Position numbers and translations under genes: made by a program. DNA of 64,000 bases from Haliclystus octoradiatus. Taxonomy: Eukaryota; Cnidaria; Staurozoa; Stauromedusae; Haliclystidae. A model generated the notes under the pieces. That model was not told the origin of the DNA. It searched no databases and saw only the letters and a program-made list of their open reading frames with translations. Below, in pieces: positions 24,501-35,785 of the stretch (positions within the stretch are counted from its first letter, which is position 1; the number at the start of each line of letters is the position of its first letter). The stretch covers positions 34,619,993 to 34,683,992 of the forward strand of contig OU744448.1 of NCBI GenBank assembly GCA_916610825.1, read 5' to 3'.

Positions 24501-25520
24501 TGGTTCCTTTCTTTATACTGCCGCAATTGAAGATAAAGGAATAAGTTTATATATTACAATGGCTGTTGGTATAGCTGATAATTTAAAGCGTGTTACAACA
24601 GATCAAGCAACAATGAGTAAACTACAACTTGGTGGTAAAGATTTATTGCATTGTGTTCAACTTCTGGGTCTCAAAGCTGAGGTAAATTCATTGTTTATTG
24701 CATTGATTAATAATAGAGATGAAACGATAATGAATCATATTGATTTTCAATGTCAATTACTCAAAAACACAGGCTTCAAAGAAATGTAATATGTGAGCTT
24801 CATGGTCTTTGATTTTCCTGTTTTCCCTCAATTTTTTTCAATTTCATCAAGGAATGGCGAATTCATATTTGCTACTATTAGTCTCACGCCTTTGTGAAAC
24901 TTCTATTAGTAGCAAATATGAATGTCTGATTTCTTGCGTTGATTTATCATTATAAAAATAGCTCTTTTTGTTGATGGTATCAAGCACTATATTGAAACAG
25001 CAAAGACAACACAATGCTTGTATATAATAATCTACAAATAAATTAATTTTGCTGCAGAATTTCAAGAGTCAAAAGTTATTGATATTGAAAGTACTTTGTT
25101 GGATTGGATTGAAAGTGTGTGAATCCGATCGGATTTCGGATTGAACTGTAATTCTTTTGGATCTGATTGGACTGGCATAGTTTTGTCAGATTAAATCGGA
25201 TTTTGAGAATATTTTAATTATCTTTGCGACCTATTTTTGTTCGGTTTCAGATGATATGGCCAAATGAATGTCCTCTTGTAAATCTATGGCATGCAAGAAT
25301 ATTCCCTGCTTTTAAGGACGAAGAAACATCATTTAAATACTCATGTTCTATTCTACAAGCAATTGAAAAAGATATCCCAATTTCTGAAATTGAAGATTTA
25401 CCAACATGTTCTGACAAACGATATTCATTTTCTGATCTTTTAAAACTCAAAAAATTAACTGAAGTTTCAGCAATGCGATGTAGAAGGCAGCAACAAATTG
25501 AACATCAAAAACAAAAGTAA
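18576..25520 (+). CDS. FPGT: Fucose-1-phosphate guanylyltransferase, complete in five exons
   Basis: Makes GDP-L-fucose from GTP and fucose-1-phosphate in the cytosolic fucose salvage pathway, acting after fucokinase. Exons: 18576-19020, 22098-22333, 22742-23175, 24285-24681, 25251-25520; exit phases 1, 0, 2, 0. Total 593 residues, close to the human length. Domains: N-terminal nucleotidyltransferase-like part with GNGGSTLA (about 97-103) and HAGGFSQRLP (125-134), then PIYEMLELKLALYADFP, GFTALAHPS and IGTTHGVFVL, then CKRFLHKP and CEIDAYGDFLQALG, then a left-handed beta-helix-type hexapeptide region (ITIGSNVVMEYSNI, SIGERCIISN), and a C-terminal PLVNLWHARIFP segment. The ATG at 18576 is preceded by in-frame TTG-GAC only. 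The more obvious acceptor at 22679 would break the frame; CAG at 22739-22741 (or AAG at 22751-22753) restores phase and the family spacing. AATAAA lies at 25560-25565. Confidence 0.93.
20776..21524. mobile_element. 749-bp hAT-type non-autonomous transposon in FPGT intron 1
   Basis: Termini CACAGATTATAACGACCAGA and its inverse TCTGGTCGTTATAATCTGTG are perfect; the inverted match continues through ATACGGCACTGAA. The element is flanked by a perfect 8-bp duplication ATGTTGAG (20768-20775 and 21525-21532), the hallmark of hAT elements. Subterminal GGCCATTATGTTTGTTGCC is also found near both ends, in inverted orientation. No transposase frame. Confidence 0.85.
23225..23415. mobile_element. MITE-like repeat, copy B, in FPGT intron 3
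   Basis: Same family as 14490-14690 (shared TTCTGGAATCC, GAGGCATTTCA, GTTGATGTTTGACCAATAAA). A further degenerate relative follows at about 23470-23600. Confidence 0.65.
23655..24165. repeat. 33-bp minisatellite, about 15 units, in FPGT intron 3
   Basis: The unit is approximately GGTTCATGAACAGCTCATGA followed by ACATTTCSTTYTG. Each unit carries the palindrome GTTCATGAAC. Because 33 is divisible by three and units lack stops, both strands show open frames of 11-residue repeats (such as NPERNVHELFM); these are repeat artefacts, not genes. The core is related to the dispersed GTTCATGAAC foldback elements. Confidence 0.9.
24861..24923. ncRNA. Candidate hairpin in FPGT intron 4
   Basis: ATTCATATTTGCTACTA (24861-24877) pairs perfectly with TAGTAGCAAATATGAAT (24907-24923). 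Then comes a single mismatch, three more pairs and an inner TCAC/GTGA closing stem, giving a precursor-like stem-loop of about 63 nt. Size and shape resemble a miRNA precursor, but a small MITE relic is at least as likely. No expression evidence. Confidence 0.25.
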
Positions 25521-25959
25521 TTTCCATTATTTTAATAATATTTATGAGTATATAGGATAAATAAAATATGAATTTTATATCTACATGCACTGTATACTAT
25601 TATAATTTTAAATGTTGATGATTATTGATTATATTTGAATACCAAATGTACAATGCCTTTATGATTTTCTGAGTTTTCACGAACGAACATGGAAGAGAAG
25701 ACAACAGGGGTAATAACCACGCACGATTATCACATATCGTGTAAAATGAAATGATTTCATATTATGACACTCCTCGTGTTTATAATTTCAAATTTCGATT
25801 AGTGCTGATTATAAATGGTTAATTTTTTCGGAGTGAGCTTTGTCTCAATTTAAATATTAGTTCACTCGTATTGCATGCAAACGGGATTAATTTTCCTTGT
25901 TGGACTCCACAATCCACATCATTAAAAAAGGGACTTTAAAAAGGGGGGTCTTAGATAAG
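25521..25959. other. Convergent intergenic region, FPGT and secreted-repeat gene
   Basis: AT-rich, 439 bp, with the FPGT AATAAA near its left end. Nothing else recognised. Confidence 0.4.
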
Positions 25960-27094
25960 CTAGGGTGTAACCGCATTGCCAATTGTTAAGTCATTTGGAT
26001 CTGGCATCTCTTTAGAGCACAAAAAGTTATTCGTCCACGGAACCTCTTCAGGCTCTTGGGTAGGATCAGGGGATGAGTCACCCCATAAGAGACATGCGTA
26101 GGCTTCTTTTTCAAGATCTGCTGCACCATTTTGAGACCATCTGAAATCGTAAGGAGAGTTGATAGGATAACAGAAATAGTTGTTATCACCCCAAGCAGTG
26201 TCTTCTTCTTCGGTAAGATGAACACATTCCATGCCACTCATTGGCCCTGCATTTACAATAACAATGTGAAGTTTATTATGACAGATATGGCGAGAATAAT
26301 AGGCAATACTATTATATTAATATTACTATCATCAAACTCAGAAGATAGTAACAGCTTACCAACTAAGAAAATGTTTCATTTTTCATTTCCTAGGAGCATT
26401 CATATCTGCTATGGGATTTTGTTTAGTTGACGTTCAGAACTTCAGAGTTCAAAACGTATTATATTATTAAGTATTGTTTTAACGTCCCCTTTAGTTGCAA
26501 AATTGCTGCAAATACAAAATGTTTATGTTTTCATCGACCCATTAGGTAGATAAATGCCAATTGAGCAAGAAAAACCCGGTGGATTGAGGCAAAATTGTAT
26601 TATCTTTCCGATGCACTATGCAATAGTTGTTGGCTTTTCATTGTTTTCGTAAACACTTTGGGATTAGTTTTGCTGTGTCAAAATAATGAGTGTAGATGAA
26701 GATGAGTATAAAAGTAATCAACATCGTTATATAATTATAATTATTCGTTACCTAATCTTGAAAATCTGAACCCAGCTTCAATTTCAAGTTGCCTCCATGA
26801 AGATGATATTTTCCAACAGAAATATTTGTTATACCATGTTGGCCGTGCCATCCAAGATCCAACTTGTATACATTCATGGTCTAACAAAGGCCCTTGGTTG
26901 CTCCATTTGAAGTTATGAGGCCAAGATGGTCCGGTGCAAGATTGCTGCAGAATTGGTACCACTGTGGTTTCGATTAGTTCTATTGGGGTTGTTGGTATAT
27001 CTGGTTCTGTCTGACCTCCTGGTGCATGTATTATTGTTACCATAGAAAATAATAACCCAAAAATGATATTACTCCTGTAATATTTTGTACACAT
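25960..27094 (-). CDS. Secreted protein with three W-x-N/D-x-Y/F-x-C repeats, two exons
   Basis: Exon 1 is 27094-26752 (ATG to donor TTAG|GTAACG, phase 1). Exon 2 is 26246-25960 (after AATGCAG, stop at 25960-25962). The product is 209 residues. An N-terminal hydrophobic stretch IIFGLLFSMVTIIHA after a Lys/Arg-containing start is a signal peptide. Then come three units: F62-K-W-S...C75...W87-Y-N-K-Y-F-C93; F109-R-F-S-R-L-G-P...C122...W133-G-D-N-N-Y-F-C140; F149-R-W-S-Q-N-G...C166...W185-T-N-N-F-L-C191. Two cysteines per unit suggest one disulfide each. I recall similar F-x-(W/F)-S-x2-G-(P) / W-x-D-N-Y-x-C repeats in secreted invertebrate proteins without known function; no function is assigned. 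The acceptor-like TATTGTATATTACAG abuts the ATG, so the 5' end is made by a UTR intron or trans-splicing. Tail-to-tail with FPGT. Confidence 0.75.
26553..26625 (+). repeat. Dispersed repeat copy (partner at 54278-54350)
   Basis: Shares the blocks ACCCGGTGGATTGA(G/T)GCAAAATTG, TTA(C/T)CTTTC(C/T)GA with 54278-54350. Located in the intron of the secreted-repeat gene. Confidence 0.55.
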
Positions 27095-27374
27095 CTGTAA
27101 TATACAATAAAAAGATAATTAAAATCTCATTGGAATAATGTGGAAGTAAAGAAATCAAACCTTTGCTGTTTGGATTTTCATCACCCTCATGTAATTCCTG
27201 TATTCTATCTATGTGCAATTTGAACAATAAATTGGTTCCAGTTTGACCATCGGCGTTGTGTTCGCTGGGACTCAATGTCATTCATAGAAATATCCTGCTA
27301 TACGACAGATTACTGGAGGGACGACTAGATGATGGTTGATTCATATCGAATTTCTATACTATATAACTGGAGGG

Positions 27375-27640
27375 TTAACTCAGATCGCTGAACAACCAGA
27401 CTTCAGATCTAATCATATCTCCTCGACTTGTTATCCAACTCCCCCTTAGGTCAAATCAGCATTAGCTTTATCTAAAACATCAAATGAGTACCATCTAAGG
27501 ATGGCGGATTGAATGGTCCAGAGGGAATTGCATTGTGAAAAGCTGCGGCGCATCGTTGGACGCGCATTGACAATCGAGGTGTATCTGCCATGAAATTTAT
27601 ATGAAATCAACCTGCATGGAAATGATGAGGTAATCAAAAA
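27375..27640 (+). mobile_element. Solo-LTR-like copy B
   Basis: Aligns over about 260 bp with the reverse complement of 440-700 (CTTCAGATCT(A/G)ATCATATCT; CAAATGAGTACCATCT; GAGGGAATT; TCTGCCATGAAAT). No gag-like frame follows, so this is probably a solo LTR or LTR fragment. Confidence 0.5.
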
Positions 27641-28217
27641 GCATTTTGCAATCATTGCTCTTAGCGAAAATAGGCACGTCTCCTTTAGAACTAGAAGAGT
27701 GATACGGGCGTCTTTCGTAGTGCGTAAAACACATATTTGTTAAATGGATTTAATTTTTCTTACCTTTTAGATCTTTCTAGTCGGAGGACTTGGAGTAGTA
27801 AAAGAGTTTAAACAAGATAATCGTATTAGGCCAAGTGTAAGGTAATTAATCACATGAAATGCGAAAAAAAATTCACTTAAATAAAATAAAGTACATACAT
27901 ACATACATACATAGTTCTAAGTGATCTATAAATGGATGTTTGTTTAAACAAATTCATGGTACACAAAACATTTCTTGCCTAAAATAATTAAATTAATTCA
28001 CTTATTAAAAACTTTGCAGGTTATTGCGTTCAAGCCTAATTTTGATTAACACGAATTTCACTTTCTCTAAAAATTTCAATAAAAACTGAAACTGGAATAA
28101 AATTAACAAACACAATTCGTTTAATTCTTAATCTTAGTAGAATGTCGACTAATACAAATTGTGCTGATGCTTATAGTACCCAGTCTTTTGGCAAAGTTTT
28201 TTTTTGTAAAATTCAAG
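27641..28217. other. Upstream region of PSMA6
   Basis: Contains a short (ACAT)n run at 27892-27911 and AT-rich sequence. The PSMA6 promoter should be here; no element could be defended. Confidence 0.3.
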
Positions 28218-31200
28218 ATGTCGCGCGGTACTAGTGCAGGATACGATCGTCATATAACAATCTTTTCCCCCGAAGGACGCCTTTATCAAGTTGGTAAGGC
28301 CTATGTATAGGTATTAATAGTAGCTATAAATAATAGCTTGGTTGCTGTGTTAAATTTCAAATTATTTAATTTTTAAATGTTGGTTTATAGAGTATGCATT
28401 CAAGGCCATCAACCAAGGGGCGACAACTTCGGTTGCTATTCGCGGTACAGATTCCGCTGTAGTTGCATGTCAGAAGAAAGTTCCGGTAAGAAACAAACAT
28501 AATTATTTAGTTCACTTTAAATTGAGCTGATATCGTTCACTATGAAGATCAGTTACGTGTGTTTAAAGGCAAAGCTACCAAGTCTGTAAAAAACTAAAGT
28601 GAAGTACACAACGTACCTTACAACACATATTGCAGTCTTGTGTGAAGGTAATGTACCGTTTCAGATAGTTGTCTGACCAACAAAAAGTTCAGTCTTTTGA
28701 AATCCTCGAAAATATCAACATTTGATTCAGAATTTTTTGTTGAAGTTTATCCCATAAATCATAAAAATGTCAATTTTATTTAAAGCTTGCTCCCATTTTT
28801 GTCAGACCATGTTTGTTGGACATCTCTGAATCCCTTTAATGTGTCAAATTGCACGGTTTGAGCCAAGACGTCTTCTGACCAACACAGGATAAATTTGAAA
28901 TACATGTTATCTGAACGAATGAATGTATATCTCAATTGTATACAAATGTACAGGAAAATGCATAGATACAAGATTGGACTCACTCCTTGGGCACAAGTGC
29001 TTCTTTATATGGATGACGGGGGTGATTACATAGTATATAATACTAAGCAATTATTGAATGAGGCTGCGTGTAATATTTAGAACTACCGTAATCCAGCGCG
29101 TATAAGTCGCACGCGAGTATAAGTCGCAGGGTGATTTTTCAACCAAAAAAGTTGAATTTATTGATTTTGCGTGTATAAGTCGCACCTTGATTTTTGAATC
29201 ATTTTTGAACATGAAACACGGATTAATTACTGTAATTTGATAAGAACTTTCAGATATTTCTACTAAACTAGTATGTGATTAGAAAATATGCCATTGTATT
29301 TGTGAAATAATTCACAGTCATGACAACAACAACAAAAACATTTCAAAACCGATTAATCGTGAATTTTAAAAACCATAAACACCAGAGTTAAGCAGTAAAG
29401 TAAAGAGTAGGCCTGATAATCCAGTTTTAAAAGAAGCCATTTCAAATAACATTTCATTCTTTAATATTGTACATCTCAGTAGATAACAAATCAAATGAAC
29501 TGCATAAATTCTTTACAGTTATAATGAAGTAATTTGTTGTTTTTTGAACGAGGAAAAGATTCCAGCATGTTTTCTATGTCCTACTACGCATGCGTTGTAA
29601 AAACAAGAATAGAGGTTATTGAAAAATGGCCAATCATTTCTAAAAAATTGTTGATGTTTTTGTGTTTTACGCGTATAGGTCGCACCATGATTTTGAAGAA
29701 CAAAATTTTGACTTAAAAGTGCGACTTATACGCGCTGAATTACGGTATTCAGACTGAGGCTGAGACAGATAACTTCGACCGATGTCTGCAATTCAAGAAA
29801 TACAATCATGATTTGTTAAATAGTTGCACAATCATTATAGTTTTCAAGCTCAATTATTTCAGGGAATAACAGGTTATTAATATAATCAATAAAGCCAACT
29901 CAACAATTAAAGTCTCTTCTTTTCTTATGTTTTTCTCTGTTAATTGTTTTCTTATGATTTGCTTTTGAATCATTGAGAAATTATAAAACTTATAGCACCA
30001 TTATTCAAAAGTATGTTGGTTGTTATACTTACGTCAATTCTACCGCGCTAGGCTTGGGTACTAGGGATTGAGATATTGATTTTCACTGGATCAAATTAAA
30101 TATGTCGACAGAATCAATATCTCGGGGTATGACATGTTTTAGCTCAAAATATTGTGTTTTCTTTCGAGTGCTCAGATTTTCTCTGGGCTCTCAAAAACCT
30201 GATACATTTTGTAATTATAATTAGATAAATTATTAACTGTTATTATTATGTCAGTAATATAATTGAATATTTGTTCTGTTTTTCCAGGATAAACTTTTGG
30301 ATCCATCAACTCTAACTCACATGTTTCAACTTAGCGAATCTGTCGGCTGTGTTATGACGGGAATGCTAGGTAGGTTGCTTGCCGATCAATTCAAAATCGA
30401 AACAAGCAACAGTGGTAAATCTTACGGCAGATACACAGCAGCCCTGTGTCTGCAACAAAATCTAGCAACAAGGATGTCTCCAGCAAGAAAAATTAGAATT
30501 AAAACAGTATAACAATGATATATATAGTACTAGCGATAGGCTACGCGCGTTGCTGGGTTCAATCAAAGTTGACAGAGTTGAATTAAGGAAATTCCTTGCA
30601 AGCAATTAACAATTATGACATATTCCCGCAAAGACCGCAAAATGAAAAGATACATTTTGTTTTGATATGAAGAATATAAAACAGAAATCAAACAGCAAAC
30701 CATATAAAAACATAGATCAAAACACAGGGATATGAATGATACTACTTCCAAACAGTTCCATGGAGAATTCGGAGAGTTATTATGGTACATACGTTTGAAG
30801 CAACTCTCTTTTATATGTTAAGATAACAATTTCCAAGGTATTTGGCAAAACTATGTCAATCACAGCCATCAAATTAACTTTGAGACGTTGCAATAGTTCA
30901 ATTACATCATTATATTATTACATTTCTTACAACATCTTTGTATATTGACTACATTTAGTCATTTACTAATTAAAATGTGTGAAAGGTCTTCTCAAAAGTG
31001 CCTATAGCCATCCATGAGTGCTTAAAAACAGCCCTGATTAGCAAAGGCATACTTCGAAATCAAATTTCAAAAATGAAGAACAATGAGCTAAAAGACTTGT
31101 AAGGCCATATTTGTAAAATATTTTCGATGAGCTCACGGGTCGAGCGGTTTTCTTCATTTTTTTGATATGAACTTTAATATTTATTTTATAAAGAAATATA

Positions 31201-34156
31201 AATATGTCACAGATTTGATTTGCAATTCATTTTTCTCAAATAATTTTTCCTCAAAGTTTTCATTTATTTATATTTCAGCTGATTGTCGATACCAAGTCCA
31301 ACGTGCGCGTATGATAGCTGCTAATTGGCAGAATAAATATGGATATGAGATACCACCTGATATGTTGTGCACAAAGATAGCAGATGTGTCGCAAGTGTAT
31401 ACACAGAATGCAGAGATGCGACCTCTAGGATGCAGTAAGTGCTGAAACATCAATCTAGTCTGACACACACACTTTTATACTTTTCAAGGCTTCCGTCTTT
31501 AAACTTTTCGAGAAGTCTAGCCTTGGTTAATTTTCCATAGTGGATCTGTTACAGGATTTGATTTTCCAGACTCATATGTAACACACATCCCTCCACCTGA
31601 TCTCAAGATCACATAGCACTGACCAACTGAACAATCTAAACCTCCGTAGACACGTAAACATTCTATCAGATCTGTTGCCGTGGTGATCTGCCATTCGAGC
31701 TAACCGCCTTATTTTTGTTGTTTTTCAGCCATGAGATAATTCCTCCAATCAGCGGATTTTCTCCTTTTCTATCAGTTCCAAAACAGAAAACTCTGATCTA
31801 ATTATTGTTTAACTTGTTTTTAAGTGTTTTCCTCTGTTTTGACTGAACTTTACTCTCATGCATGTTTTTGTTGTGCATAGGTATGATAGTAATTGGTATG
31901 GATGAAGATGGCAAACCACAATTATATAAAACAGATCCAGCTGGTTACGTTTGTGGCTTCAAAGCAACATCGGCTGGTGTTAAACAAACTGAAGCAAACA
32001 GTTATCTAGAAAAAAAACTTAAAAAGAAACAAGCATGGACTAAAGATGAAGCAATTGAGGTTGGTTGCCCTAGAATTCAAACAGATAATCTAGAATTTTG
32101 AGCAGTGCTCATCCATTTAGATTGATCTCCTCTTGATATTCTGTGATCAAATCATTTTGAATGTGAACATCAGACTGTGCAATTATGTGTATTCTTTGTT
32201 TACAAAAATTAGGATGAATTAAGTTAAAATATAAGGGAATCGCAACTCTTTTGATAAAAGCCCACATTTAGCGTATGAACCTGTTCATAAAAATTTGCAT
32301 AAAAGTTCATCAAAAATTAGGCAATTTCACGCTCATGAACTAATGAACTTTGAAACATATTGTGGGAATCGATCAATAGAGATTGCATACGAGAAGCCAA
32401 CACTTTATCAACCTAATATACAGCTAGAAAATAATGTTTTGTATTCTGTTAATTGATGCTAGACAAACAACCAAACATCGAGATTCTAAATATGTTGTGT
32501 ACTCTGACTGTTTAAATTGATTTTATCATCATCAATGCCGTGTTAAATGTTATCTGCATAACACTGTACAACACTCCGTGTTGCCTAAAGCCCTGGCCAA
32601 ATGACTTTTTTTATTTCGCCAACATTCATCGGATTTTGTTGAGTTCATTTTCGTCAACATCTTGAGGGTGGCCAAATGACTTTTTATTTTCTCAACATTC
32701 ATCGAATTTTGTTGAATTCAACAATGTTGGCAAAATAAAAAGTCATTTGGCCACCCTCAAGATGTTGACGAAAATGAACTCAACAAAATCCGATGAATGT
32801 TGGCGAAATAAAAAGTCATTTGGCCGGGGCTTAATATATAAATTGATGTAATTAGTTTAATGATGTTGTAAACTTGTAAACACTATTTTTAATATTATCA
32901 CAGTATACTGTACCACAGTGTAACCCACTTAAGTGCAATCCGGATAAGTGAAATTCCCACTTATCTGCAAACTGGCAATCTGATACCCTATAAACTATTT
33001 TGTAGTCAAACATTTTTGGATAATGCAATGAAGGTGGCCTCTTAATGGAATGTATGTGCTAATTGGCCAGGCGCAGTCGAAGTGTTAAACCGATTAAAAA
33101 TGCAATCACATCACAACACTATAGGCAAGGATCTTGATTTGAAGGTCAAACCTTTCTTAGTTTAAGTGCATATAAAATGGACGTAGAAATGAAAGAGAAG
33201 GTTAGAAAGACGCTAAAAAATGTCTAAATTTTTTATATATTAAGATTAGTGAAGTCAAAATTTGGATCAGCATTATGAATAATCAGCAAGGTTTGTACTG
33301 GAGGTGTTTGATGCTTCCCCATAGCCTCCCAGCTCTGTGTAGACAATAGACATTGATCGTGTGACTGACCCTAACGAATTGTCTTTTACACAGCATAAAA
33401 ACAGCTGTTGTCACATAAACCAAATCATTTGTCTTATTTTCTTACAGACTGCTATTACATGCTTATCAACAATTCTGTCTGTTGATTTCAAACCTTCTGA
33501 ATTGGAAGTATCTGTTGTTTCTGTGGATAGTCCAAAGTTCAGGTGAGTTGCTGCTCTGAAGTTAACTAAAGTGCCTACAGTAACTCTATTGTTCCTAAAA
33601 TGTACCTGCAACCGTCGGTCTCAGTGGTCTCCATTTGATTGAGTCCTGCATATAAGAATTATAAAGAAATCTTCAATCTATGGTGGGACTGGACAGGGGA
33701 CGGACAGTCTGGCCAGAGAAAATATTTATATTGCTTCGAAAAATACTGTTATTTGGATGTTTTTGAAACACTTTATTGAACAGTTCCTTGCCAGGGGAGT
33801 TAACTTGTCAACCCCAGGTCTGGACAATCATTCTAAAATATAACGTGTCATAATCTAACGTAATCCTGCAAATTTTTTGGTTGGGTTCATGTTTTTGGAA
33901 ATTCTGGAATTTTCCATGTTCCTTTTCCTTCCACATTGTGCCTTTTGTTTTCGTGTCTCCAAATTAATGAAATTGAAAGCATTCAACTGCCTGATGAGAA
34001 CACACATGCACAAATTTTCTACACAGATCATTCCTAGGTCTCAATTTATTTCAAAATATGTTCTTAATGTTTTTTTTAAATATATTTATCTTTATTAGGG
34101 TTTTGAATGATGACGAAGTTGAAGTTCATTTGACGAGAATTGCAGAAAGAGATTAA
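28218..34156 (+). CDS. PSMA6: 20S proteasome subunit alpha type-6, complete in seven exons
   Basis: Alpha-ring subunit (alpha1) of the 20S core proteasome, cytosol and nucleus. Exons: 28218-28293, 28391-28485, 30288-30369, 31279-31434, 31881-32059, 33448-33542, 34099-34156; exit phases 1, 0, 1, 1, 0, 2; all GT-AG. Total 246 residues, exactly the human length. Recognisable segments in order: [20 protein letters not shown] with the alpha-subunit N-terminal signature ending [104 protein letters not shown]; and the C-terminal HLTRIAERD. Alpha subunits lack the catalytic N-terminal threonine, as here. Intron 2 carries a 660-bp TA-flanked MITE and a further repeat copy. No frameshift. The start is the only ATG that fits. 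Confidence 0.97.
28668..28806. mobile_element. MITE-like repeat, copy C, in PSMA6 intron 2
   Basis: Diverged member of the 14490-14690 family: GTCTGACCAACAAAAAGTTC at the left, GTTGAAGTTTATCCCATAAA and TCAATTTTATTTAAAGCTTG inside, TTTTTGTCAGACCA at the right. Confidence 0.5.
29086..29745. mobile_element. 660-bp MITE with TA target duplication, in PSMA6 intron 2
   Basis: Termini TA|CCGTAATCCAGCGCGTATAA and the inverse TTATACGCGCTGAATTACGG|TA flank the element, with the inverted match continuing through GTCGCAC. TATAAGTCGCA is repeated several times inside both ends. The TA duplication fits Tc1/mariner-type integration. Confidence 0.8.
32589..32831. mobile_element. 243-bp palindromic MITE with AGCCC/GGGCT ends and TAA duplication
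   Basis: Flanked by TAA at 32586-32588 and 32832-32834. The whole element is a near-perfect palindrome. Each arm holds two copies of GGCCAAATGACTTTTTATTT followed by CCAACATTCATCGGATTTTG, so a smaller palindrome of about 85 bp is nested in the larger. The ends match the class at 1386-1800. Located in PSMA6 intron 5. Confidence 0.85.
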
Positions 34157-35077
34157 GTAATACCTACGAAATGAAAAGCCAACTAAAAAAAGAAATTGAC
34201 GTTTCATAGCGCTATATACAACCCACAAAGTCATTAGTAGTTCCAATTTGTAGTCTTGATTTTGCTTCGATGTAAATTATCATCTCAGATCGTATCATAA
34301 TAGAAGCAATACATTGTAGTTCTGTATTAACTGTGTTGTTCATGTGTAGTTCTGAAGCCACAGTGAAAATTTATGACTTTAAATCAGGGGTCATCTATGG
34401 AGTACTCAGTTGTGGGAGAGGGGGCATTACCAAACGCGTACAGCTGCGTACATGGAGAAAGGGGGTGCGTGTCAACCATCAAGGTGTGTACGCATCTCGA
34501 CTATCTCTGTAGCACTTTTTGAAAGATTATATTGCGCTTAATTATCAGTTTATTGATATTTCAACCGATTTTTATTGTACATAAAAGCTGAACTATAAAT
34601 CCATTATTAATCGTGAAATCACCATTAATCTCAAAGTTGTTGCACGTGGACACATTCGGAAAAAACGGAGACAAAATTCTTAAAAATGGGAGGGGGCTGT
34701 TAAACTAACTGCAAGTACCGATTACGAAATTTATGGATGGCCTTTTAACGTATCAACCAGCAAATAGCAAATCAATTTCCTGTACAATTCAATGTCATGG
34801 GGGTATACACAATAAGCACAAAATTCTTCATCTTGATGCACCTGGCAAATAATATCATGGACATGCATTGTCGGGGGGAAATTATGTAGTTTAAAGTTTT
34901 TGAGAACTGCCTATTATTGGCTTTCAAAATCATGATAACATTTTCGGCAAGATTGTTGGTACCTTTTGATACCGTGACTGATCTGAGGTGTTGATTGTCC
35001 CTGAGTTTGATGAACGTGATACCCGGCCGTGATGTCGTGATGATACCGTGACTGGTTTCATTATATGCTGTCAGTTA
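34157..35077. other. Intergenic after PSMA6
   Basis: No gene recognised; several G-rich patches (34400-34480, 34685-34700) look like decayed repeats. Confidence 0.3.
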
Positions 35078-35785
35078 TGGTAAACAGAATATTCAACAGG
35101 CTGCATGGAGTCATGCGCAGTAGCACCCTGTCCCGTCTGATATTTTGGCCACATCTGAATTTAATCTGAATCTCGCACGATTGACTGTACTTCGGTTTGA
35201 TTTGTATTTCAAACTCAACTTGACTTTGAGATTTCTGATGACGGCCAGAAAATGGCGGTCTTGTCCGAATGTAATGAGATTAAAGTTTCAAAATAACAGC
35301 TTTCGACAATAGTCATCGTCATATAATATAATTTGTGTGGATACAAAGTTCTTATCCTGGTCATCGTAAAATTCCAGTACAGTTGATGTAACATTTATCA
35401 ATTATTTGCACGTCTACGTTGTTACTTATCAACGAACAGTCTAACAGAGACAGAGTACACGGTGTATTTTTAAATAGCTAATATTGAATATTGGACAGGG
35501 TAAGGGAAGATATTTGAAAAATTAACATGAAGTATGGTGTAATCTAACCAGCTTTGAATAGTAAGATATGATAATATCAATATAACATCAAAACATGAAT
35601 AGATTGTACACATAGAATCCGGCATAGAATAGGATAGTCTATATTTTCTAAAGTCATTGCTCATAGACCTTCAAATCATAGTCTATAACCTACATTAATC
35701 AGGAAAGTAAGGGAAGGAGCTCACTCAATCAACTGCGGTAATAATTGATGATAGTGAGGCTTAGTGATCCATTGTCTATGATATG
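35078..35785 (+). repeat. Left arm of a 0.7-kb inverted repeat pair
   Basis: Matches the reverse complement of 40015-40728 almost throughout, with scattered substitutions and small indels. Examples of shared blocks: CATGGAGTCATGCGCAGTAG, GACGGGACAGGGTGCTACTG (inverse), AGGGAAGGAGCTCACTCAAT. No coding potential. Confidence 0.85.

Noticed and set aside
27069-27281. Upstream 70-codon minus frame as a coding first exon of the secreted-repeat gene
   Set aside because: Joining it at its only plausible donor puts the next exon in a frame that stops after a few codons; the signal peptide starts cleanly at 27094.
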